Shown here: one piece after another, positions 7,082 to 12,626 of the stretch | Position numbering within the stretch: position 1 is the stretch's first letter | How the letters are laid out: every line of letters begins with the position of its first letter | Source: an uncultured Planctomycetaceae bacterium | GTDB lineage: Bacteria > Planctomycetota > Planctomycetia > Pirellulales > Pirellulaceae | Length of the DNA stretch: 12,626 nucleotides | Reading direction: 5' to 3' | Assembly (NCBI GenBank): GCA_903927685.1 | Contig: CAIYOB010000698.1 | Location: 1 to 12,626 of the forward strand | The notes under the pieces: generated by a model | What the model saw: only the letters and a program-made list of their open reading frames with translations | Database searches by the model: none | Told to the model about the DNA's origin: nothing | Made by a program: the position numbers and the translations under genes

Positions 7082-10000
7082 CTAGTTCCGCAAGACCACC
7101 ACCTTGTCCAACTGCAGATTGCGATCCTCGCCAGCCGCGTTCAGGTCGTTGGTGAACGACAGACGCAACACGTGGTCGCCCTCGGGCAGGTCGACGTTCA
7201 GGGAGTACGAGCGCCAGTTGCCGCCGGTCAGTTGGATGTGACCGACGGTTTGCTCGTCGATCGCGACGGCGACCAGGGGAAACACACCGGCAGCCGGGGT
7301 GCCCGAGGCGACGATCGAGAGCGTGTACGGCCCGCCGCTGGCGACCTGGATCGGATGCTCGACGTAGCCGCTGCACGCCAGCGACGCGAAACCGCCTTGG
7401 TTGCGGAAGTGCGGCATGCCCGCCTGCGGCGTCATCTGCTCGCATTCGATCGTCACGCCCGGACGCGACTGGAAATCGCCGCTCAACGCGGTGGCCAGCG
7501 AACAGGCGAAGCGGGCCGCTTTGCGGGCGTTGGATTCCTCGGTGTCCCAGCGCAGTTGATCGATCACGATCAGGCCGCGGCCCAGCGGGACGCTGGCCAG
7601 CGCGGCCGGCGAAGTGAGAAACTGGACGCGTGGATTCTCGTCGCGGGCAATCAGAACCCGATCCACGTACAGATTTCGGTCCTCGCGCGGCGGATCGCCC
7701 GCATCGTTCGTAAAGGCGATCGCGACACGGTGCTTGCCGGCGCTGACGCGGCTCAGCACGGCCTGAGTCTCCCACCGGTCGGTGACGGACAGGGTCCCCA
7801 GCGACTGTCCGTCCACGGACACCGCGACCGCGGGAAACTCGCCGCGGCAAGGCGTGCCGCGGGCATGAATTCCGATCAGCCAGTCGCCGTCAGCCGGGAA
7901 ATCGATCTCGCGGGACGCCGATCCCACCGTCGCAAACACGACGCCGGGCGGCCGGGACGCGACGATCTGGCCCTGCAGCATCCAGTCCTCGACCTCGTAC
8001 ACCGCGGCCTGCGTTTCGTCCAGTGTCTTGGTCAAGACGCCGTCGGTCATCTCCAAAGCGCGCGGCGTATCGTCCCAGGCGATGCCCCGGTGCGGGCCCA
8101 GCCAGTACAGGTCTTCGCGGGCGATCGCGGACAGCAGCGGCAGGTCTCCTTCGCCCCGCGTCACGGTTCCCGCATACGGCTGGGCGGCGATGCCCAATTG
8201 CAGCAGGCGATTGACCTGGCCGATGGCCGCGCCGTCGATCCGGTGCAGCCACAATCGGCCGCCGGATTCGATCCACACTCGCAACGGGGCCAGATCGGGC
8301 AGTTCTCCGCGGCAGATCAGCAACGAGTATTCGGCCAACTCGGCCGCGGCCAGCCGGTCGGTGAGGTCGTCGAATCGCAGGTCCAGGCCGCGCAGGTGAG
8401 CCTGGTACGACTCGCCGCCGCCAACCACGCCGGTCTTGCGCCCCTCCGGTCGCCGCCGGGCCAGATCGTCGACCAGGTTCACCAGGATGCGGGCAGCGGC
8501 AGGTTCCGTCGTGAACTTGTCGACCAACAGCAACTGCGAATGCACGACACAACCGCGTCCGCTGGGCCGCTCGAGCAGCGGCGCGTGATCGATCCCGGCG
8601 TCCGAGCCGGAAACGACGATCGGCACGGCCGGACCGGCGATCGGCCGGGCGACCTCGTCCGTCGCTACGAGATGGTCCCCGCGCCAGAACTTCAAATCCG
8701 ACGCGGTGCCCGGGGCGGCGGCCGAGACGATGCCCCGCAGGGCTGGATGATCGCTCCGCAGGGGAAAAGTCATCGTCGAGGCATGGCGGGTCAGGGATAC
8801 GTCGAAGAGCCCTTCGGGATAGGCGTCCTGCCGCAGCACCAAGAGGCGTCCGCCTCGAGCCACAAACGCGTCGATTGCGGTCCGTTCGGACGCGATCCGC
8901 CCGATCACCGGGACTGCGGGCGGCGCGGCTTCGAGCGAACCGTCGCCCAGGATCAAGACCTCGACGGTCGCCGGGATCGATGCCAGGTTGTCGACCTTCG
9001 TCACCGGCAGGCCGCCCGACTGGAACACGGCGGCGGTTCGGCCCGCGGGATCGTACAACCCCACCTCCGCGTCCGGCTCGGCGAACCGGACGCGAGGAAA
9101 CACGGCATACTCGCGATGATCTTCGCAGACAACCTGGCCGCGATCACGAAGTGTCCAGTGCCAGACCAGGGGTATCCGCTGCGTGGCGGGCGGCATGTGC
9201 AGGCGGGCCTCCAGCGTCTGGCGTGCACCCGCCTCCAGCCGCAGCGTCTGCGCGCTCTGCTCGATCGACTGGTCGCCTGTCGCCAAATCCCAGCGGAACT
9301 CCAACTCCGCCGCCTGCAGGCTGTCATTGAACACGTCCAGGCGCCGTGACACTTCGTCGCCCGCATAGAATCGGCTATCGTAGTCCCGCGGGTAGGCCGC
9401 CACGCTCTGGTACGCGTACCGATGGGCCTGGACCAGCGGGTTGCTGTCGTCCAACGGCCCGCCTTCGATCACCGTCCAGGGAGAAATGCCGGCCACCTCC
9501 TGGCGGCGATAGCCCAAGATCTGCATCTTCCAGCTTTCGGCTTTACCCAGGTTCCGATAGCGGTGGTAGTCGCTGTACGCCTGGTCGCCGAAGAACACGG
9601 TGTGCCACGACGGATCGCGCGAGGGCAGCCAAAGGAACTCGCCGACGTACAGCGGCTTGTCGCGGCGCCAGCGGAATTCGGACTCGCCGTTCAGGAACAT
9701 GTGCGAGATCGCAGCCGGGCGCTCGAGCCAATCCGCTTCGTTCGGCCAGCAAGTGAATTCCGGATACTCGTGCGGATAGTGGATTCCGATCAGATCCGCC
9801 ACGCCGCCCGGGTCGCCATCGGACTCGAAAAAAAGGGGCCGCGTGGGATCGGACTCCCTGACCAACTGGCCCATGCGAACCAGGTCCGCTTTGGCCTGGG
9901 ACGCATCATTCAGACGCCCGCCGAAGAACTCATTCTCCAAGCTCCACATGACCACCGACGGCCGATTCCGGTCGCGGGCGACCATCGCCCGCAGGTGCGC

Positions 10001-11260
10001 GGCATAGTTGTCCCAGAACGCGGGATCGTGGATGCGATAGGTATCGTCGTCATTCCAGACGGCGCCCTCGACGATCATCAGCAAGCCCACTTCGTCGGCA
10101 ACTTCGTAATGCAGGCTGGGCCAGGGCTGCGTATGCGTGCGGAACGCGACACAGCCCATCTGCCTGACCGCCTCCCACCGCTGACGAATCTCGTCGCGGT
10201 TCATCCAGCCGTGCGGCGGCCACCAGGACGTCGCCAGCAGGTTGATTCGCGAACCGTTCAGAAAGCACTTGTGGCCCTCGGTCCAAAACTCGCGGAACCC
10301 GAATCGCGTCCGCACCCGGTCGCCACTCGACAACGTCGTCCGCAGGTGGAGCAGATGCGGATCGACGTGCGACCACAGCGGCGGATCGGGCCAGGCCTGG
10401 CGGACGATGACGGTGGTTGAGTTGGGAGCAGAGGGCACGGAGCTGGGAGGTGGGGGCGGGGAGTTGGGAGCTGGGGGCACGGAGCTGGGAGCTGGGGGCG
10501 GGGAGTCCGACGCCGCCGAGGACGCGGCAAGCGTAACCGTGGTCGGTGGCAATTCGAGGACGGTCTGGCCTGCGTCTTCGACTGCCGCTTGAAGCTCGAC
10601 CTCGACGGCGTGGGGCGATTCGTTGGCCAGCGTGTATTGGACGACCAGTTCGTGGCGGCGGACCGAGGGCTGGATGAACACATCCCGCACGTAGACAGCC
10701 GGGTGCGCGCACAGGGTGACGTCATCCCAGATCCCGTACAGGCTGAACAAGCCGCCGATGGGCGACAGGATCTTGTCGCGGGGGGCACCGCGCAGCGTGT
10801 CCCAGTTCGTATCGGCGGGAAACTCGACCCGGCCCGGCGTGAACACGCCCGTCCAATCGTGACAGCCGACCAGCAACTCGTTCGCGCCGTCGAACCCGAC
10901 GGACGCTGTGACGTCCACTTCGAACGGTTCGTAGCCGCCGAAACAGCCGCCAACCGGCCGGCCGTTGACGGACACACGGCTCGCGTACTTGACGCCGCCG
11001 AAGCGGATCTTGATGCGCTGGCCGCGAAACGCCGCGGGGACCGTGAACGCACGCCGCAGCCAGGCCCGCTGGTAATTCGTACCGGTCAAGTACCCCGGCA
11101 CAGTGCACGGCCGCCACGCCTCACTGTCGGGTGGCTGGTCCAGATCGGCGACCAACTGGTGCTCCCACTCGCCGTTCAAGCTGACTTCCTGGCGTGGCGA
11201 GTCGGCGGCACCGGCCGGCGAACCCAATAGCATCGGCAGACAGAGAAGGAGAGATCGCAT
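7082..11260 (-). CDS. Secreted GH2-family glycoside hydrolase with two C-terminal CBM60-like modules
   Basis: The 1392-residue protein starts at ATG 11260 after AGGAGG. Residues 1-19 (MRSLLLCLPMLLGSPAGAA) form a signal peptide. Residues 25-195 are the GH2 sugar-binding jelly-roll domain (LNGEWE, VPGYL, VSVNGRPVGGCFGGYEPF). Residues 196-325 are the Ig-like domain, interrupted by a Pro/Ser linker at about 253-282. Residues 326-625 are the TIM barrel, with MWSLENE placing the acid/base at Glu444 and KPLYVGEF placing the nucleophile at Glu541. Residues 740-1070 and 1210-1265 look like GATase-like accessory segments (AFVARGGRLLVLR, WIESGGRLWLHR). Two related modules at about 1085-1207 and 1268-1392 each start with an ExE motif and end FTND...EDRNL, the pattern of Ca-dependent xylan-binding CBM60-like domains. 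GH2 covers beta-galactosidase, glucuronidase, mannosidase and others, so the substrate is open. It is longer than the usual 600-1100 residues and is probably co-transcribed with the upstream lyase gene. Confidence 0.92.
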   Translation of the reverse strand: MRSLLLCLPMLLGSPAGAADSPRQEVSLNGEWEHQLVADLDQPPDSEAWRPCTVPGYLTGTNYQRAWLRRAFTVPAAFRGQRIKIRFGGVKYASRVSVNGRPVGGCFGGYEPFEVDVTASVGFDGANELLVGCHDWTGVFTPGRVEFPADTNWDTLRGAPRDKILSPIGGLFSLYGIWDDVTLCAHPAVYVRDVFIQPSVRRHELVVQYTLANESPHAVEVELQAAVEDAGQTVLELPPTTVTLAASSAASDSPPPAPSSVPPAPNSPPPPPSSVPSAPNSTTVIVRQAWPDPPLWSHVDPHLLHLRTTLSSGDRVRTRFGFREFWTEGHKCFLNGSRINLLATSWWPPHGWMNRDEIRQRWEAVRQMGCVAFRTHTQPWPSLHYEVADEVGLLMIVEGAVWNDDDTYRIHDPAFWDNYAAHLRAMVARDRNRPSVVMWSLENEFFGGRLNDASQAKADLVRMGQLVRESDPTRPLFFESDGDPGGVADLIGIHYPHEYPEFTCWPNEADWLERPAAISHMFLNGESEFRWRRDKPLYVGEFLWLPSRDPSWHTVFFGDQAYSDYHRYRNLGKAESWKMQILGYRRQEVAGISPWTVIEGGPLDDSNPLVQAHRYAYQSVAAYPRDYDSRFYAGDEVSRRLDVFNDSLQAAELEFRWDLATGDQSIEQSAQTLRLEAGARQTLEARLHMPPATQRIPLVWHWTLRDRGQVVCEDHREYAVFPRVRFAEPDAEVGLYDPAGRTAAVFQSGGLPVTKVDNLASIPATVEVLILGDGSLEAAPPAVPVIGRIASERTAIDAFVARGGRLLVLRQDAYPEGLFDVSLTRHASTMTFPLRSDHPALRGIVSAAAPGTASDLKFWRGDHLVATDEVARPIAGPAVPIVVSGSDAGIDHAPLLERPSGRGCVVHSQLLLVDKFTTEPAAARILVNLVDDLARRRPEGRKTGVVGGGESYQAHLRGLDLRFDDLTDRLAAAELAEYSLLICRGELPDLAPLRVWIESGGRLWLHRIDGAAIGQVNRLLQLGIAAQPYAGTVTRGEGDLPLLSAIAREDLYWLGPHRGIAWDDTPRALEMTDGVLTKTLDETQAAVYEVEDWMLQGQIVASRPPGVVFATVGSASREIDFPADGDWLIGIHARGTPCRGEFPAVAVSVDGQSLGTLSVTDRWETQAVLSRVSAGKHRVAIAFTNDAGDPPREDRNLYVDRVLIARDENPRVQFLTSPAALASVPLGRGLIVIDQLRWDTEESNARKAARFACSLATALSGDFQSRPGVTIECEQMTPQAGMPHFRNQGGFASLACSGYVEHPIQVASGGPYTLSIVASGTPAAGVFPLVAVAIDEQTVGHIQLTGGNWRSYSLNVDLPEGDHVLRLSFTNDLNAAGEDRNLQLDKVVVLRN
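10424..10507 (-). repeat. In-frame heptanucleotide array inside the GH2 gene
   Basis: Twelve consecutive 7-bp units in perfect register read, on the coding strand, as variants of AGCTCCC (also AGCTCCG, AACTCCC, CGCCCCC, TGCCCCC). A higher-order period of 42 bp is visible. Three units make 21 bp, so the protein shows a 7-residue repeat: PAPSSVP, PAPNSPP, PPPSSVP, SAPNSTT (residues 255-282). It splits the Ig-like domain between two strands as a probably disordered loop. Confidence 0.85.
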
Positions 11261-11264
11261 GCGG

Positions 11265-11270
11265 CCTCCT
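11265..11270 (-). promoter_or_regulatory. Ribosome binding site of the GH2 gene
   Basis: AGGAGG lies 4 nt before ATG 11260, inside the 19-bp gap after the lyase stop codon. The spacing is slightly short, but the match is perfect, and the gap leaves no room for a separate promoter. Confidence 0.65.
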
Positions 11271-11279
11271 GAGCTTGAC

Positions 11280-12356
11280 CTAACTCAACCACTGGTCCAA
11301 GTTCTGGCGAACGAAGTCGTCGTCGGTCAGGTGCGGGTAGGTTTGGCAGACGCGGTCGAGTTCTTCGGCTTGGCCGGGACTGAGCGTCTCGCGTTCGTCC
11401 AGGCACCAGTTGCCGGCCAGCAACCCCTGACGCCGCAAAATGTCGTGAACTCCGGCGATGCAGCCGGCGAAGCCGTTGGCCGCGTCGAACAAGGCGGCGT
11501 TCATGTCGGTCACTTGGGCGGCGATCGTCAGCAGACGCCCGGGAATGGCGGGGGCGCGAACGCTGCCGTGACACTCCTGCAGCAATTCCACGGCCGAACG
11601 CGTCCAGCAGGCCCAGTGACCGAGCAGGCCGCCGGGGATCCGCAGACGCACTTCGCCCGCAGCCGTCGGAATCGCGTACTCGGTCAACAGGTCGACGATG
11701 ATGTTGTCGTCGTTGCCCGTGTACAGCGCAATGTCGCCGGCCCGGCCCGCCGCCGCGACCGCGTGCACCACGTCCAGCGTCTGGTAGCGATTGAACGGGG
11801 CCATCTTGATCGCGACCACGTTGGGGATCTCGACAAACTGCCGCCAGAATTTGCGGGACAGGATTCGGCCGCCGGCCGCCGGCTGCAGATAGAACCCCAC
11901 CAGCGGAATCTCGGCAGCGACCGCGCGGCTGTGCGCGATCAGTTCCTGGTCGCTGGCCGTGCGCAGTGCCCCCAGCGACAGCAGTCCGGCATGGTAGCCC
12001 AATTCGCGTGCCAGTTGGGCTTCGCGCACGGCTTGCGGCGTCGCCCCACAGACGCCGGCGATCCGCACCGTCTGCCGGCCAGTGGCCGCATCGCACGCGG
12101 CCACGGTTTCCGCCGCTAGTTGCAGGACCGGCTCCAGCAGTCCGTGCTCCGGCTGGCGGATGGCGAACTGAGTCGTGTGCACACCGACAGCCACCCCGCC
12201 CGCGCCGGCGGCGTGATAGTACCGCGTCAGGGCCCGCTGGCGGCGTTCGTCGAAGCGGCGTGCGGCGGTCAGTGCGAGCGGATGAGCGGGAATGACGAGC
12301 CCTTCCCGAAGCGAGTCAACGACCCACACAGGCGGCATGGGGAATTGGTTGGGCAT
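11280..12356 (-). CDS. Dihydrodipicolinate synthase/N-acetylneuraminate lyase (DapA) family protein
   Basis: The product has 358 residues and no signal peptide, so it is cytoplasmic. The fold is the class I (Schiff-base) aldolase barrel of the DapA/NanA family. The predicted Schiff-base lysine is Lys184 in NVVAIKMAPF and the partner tyrosine is Tyr156 in LVGFYLQPA. Their 28-residue spacing equals that of Tyr133 and Lys161 in E. coli DapA. GVHTTQF (59-65) takes the place of the GTTGE motif and keeps both threonines. The position matching E. coli Arg138, which binds the substrate carboxylate in true DapA, is alanine (Ala161). It is therefore unlikely to be the lysine-pathway enzyme and more likely cleaves or condenses a sugar-derived keto acid. 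Length exceeds the usual 290-310 residues, with an extra C-terminal segment (about 300-358). It precedes the GH2 gene by 19 bp. ATG 12356 has a weak AGGA 9 nt upstream; Met7 is an alternative start. Confidence 0.88.
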   Translation of the reverse strand: MPNQFPMPPVWVVDSLREGLVIPAHPLALTAARRFDERRQRALTRYYHAAGAGGVAVGVHTTQFAIRQPEHGLLEPVLQLAAETVAACDAATGRQTVRIAGVCGATPQAVREAQLARELGYHAGLLSLGALRTASDQELIAHSRAVAAEIPLVGFYLQPAAGGRILSRKFWRQFVEIPNVVAIKMAPFNRYQTLDVVHAVAAAGRAGDIALYTGNDDNIIVDLLTEYAIPTAAGEVRLRIPGGLLGHWACWTRSAVELLQECHGSVRAPAIPGRLLTIAAQVTDMNAALFDAANGFAGCIAGVHDILRRQGLLAGNWCLDERETLSPGQAEELDRVCQTYPHLTDDDFVRQNLDQWLS

Positions 12357-12438
12357 GAAACGGATTCCTGTGGCGGAGATGATCGCTGTCCGAGCCGTCC
12401 CTCACCCCGGCAGGCACGACGGAGTTGTTTTAGCGGTC

Positions 12439-12454
12439 GGACGCGACAGCGTCC
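12439..12454. repeat. Short hairpin between the heptamer array and the lyase gene
   Basis: GGACGC (12439-12444) and GCGTCC (12449-12454) form a 6-bp stem with a GACA loop. No T-run follows. I see no convincing promoter in the 121 bp between the lyase start and the array, although one is expected here. Confidence 0.4.
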
Positions 12455-12477
12455 AGCGGGCGGGGCAAGGCGCACGC

Positions 12478-12626
12478 GGTACTGGGTACTGGGTACCCGG
12501 TCCTCGGTACCCGGTCCTCGGTACCCGGCACTCGTCACCCGGTACTTCGTACCCGGTACCCGGTACCCGGTACCCGGTACTCGGTACCCGGTACCCGGTA
12601 CTTCGTACCCGGTACCCGGTACTGTG
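12478..12626. repeat. Heptanucleotide (GGTACCC) tandem array, cut by window edge
   Basis: Twenty-one 7-bp units run from 12478 to 12624 with no insertion or deletion, followed by two more bases. The majority unit is GGTACCC, with variants GGTACTG, GGTACTC, GGTCCTC, GGTACTT and CGTACCC. A variant trio (GGTACTT, CGTACCC, GGTACCC) recurs 56 bp apart at 12541-12561 and 12597-12617, suggesting a longer-range duplication. Nearly every unit contains GTAC, and many junctions create GGTACC palindromes, so strands can fold on themselves. It lies upstream of the lyase gene; nothing shows a regulatory role. Confidence 0.9.

Noticed and set aside
6701..9349. 882-residue plus-strand open frame
   Set aside because: It is antisense to the sulfatase and GH2 genes, both of which have full catalytic motifs. 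Its composition is rich in Gln, Arg and His, as expected for a shadow.
12269..12538. 89-residue minus-strand open frame running through the heptamer array
   Set aside because: It overlaps the lyase start, has no ribosome binding site, and its N-terminal residues are only a translation of the 7-bp repeat.
12478..12626. CRISPR array
   Set aside because: The period is 7 bp with no spacers and no cas genes nearby.

Overview
The window is GC-rich and looks like a chromosomal segment from a planctomycete, probably a Pirellula-like member of the Pirellulales. I infer this from the gene content: a formylglycine-type sulfatase, a very long secreted family 2 glycoside hydrolase, and a Trp/Tyr-rich WxxGxW-repeat protein. 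The dispersed heptamer repeats and hairpins between genes fit the same picture. No rRNA, tRNA, CRISPR array, transposase, integrase, phage gene or recognisable defence gene is present.

All five genes read on the minus strand, so transcription runs from right to left. The right edge (12478-12626) is a perfect-register 7-bp tandem array that runs off the window. Next come a DapA-like class I aldolase/lyase (11280-12356) and, 19 bp downstream, a 1392-residue exported GH2 enzyme with two C-terminal carbohydrate-binding modules (7082-11260). A 75-bp gap with a possible promoter leads to an exported S1-type sulfatase (5540-7006). A 70-bp gap leads to a membrane-anchored TPR protein of 1145 residues (2032-5469). 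A 406-bp intergenic region holding two substantial inverted repeats precedes a WxxGxW-repeat secreted protein (1625 down to 1), which is cut by the left edge while its frame is still open.

The first three genes make a plausible carbohydrate-use unit. The sulfatase would remove sulfate esters and the GH2 enzyme would hydrolyse the glycan outside the cytoplasm. The DapA-like enzyme would cleave a resulting keto-acid or similar metabolite in the cytoplasm. This is inference from family membership and tight gene order; the substrate cannot be read from the sequence. The two left-hand genes (TPR protein and WxxGxW protein) have no clear link to sugar metabolism.

I do not see a convincing new multi-gene system. 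The most unusual items are structural. Two period-7 repeat arrays of similar design occur, one intergenic and one inside the GH2 reading frame. A nested hairpin sits just past the TPR gene and is bracketed by 12-bp direct repeats, one of which contains that gene's stop codon. A 25-bp-arm inverted repeat lies directly upstream of the WxxGxW gene. Long plus-strand open frames across the window are antisense shadows of the real genes.
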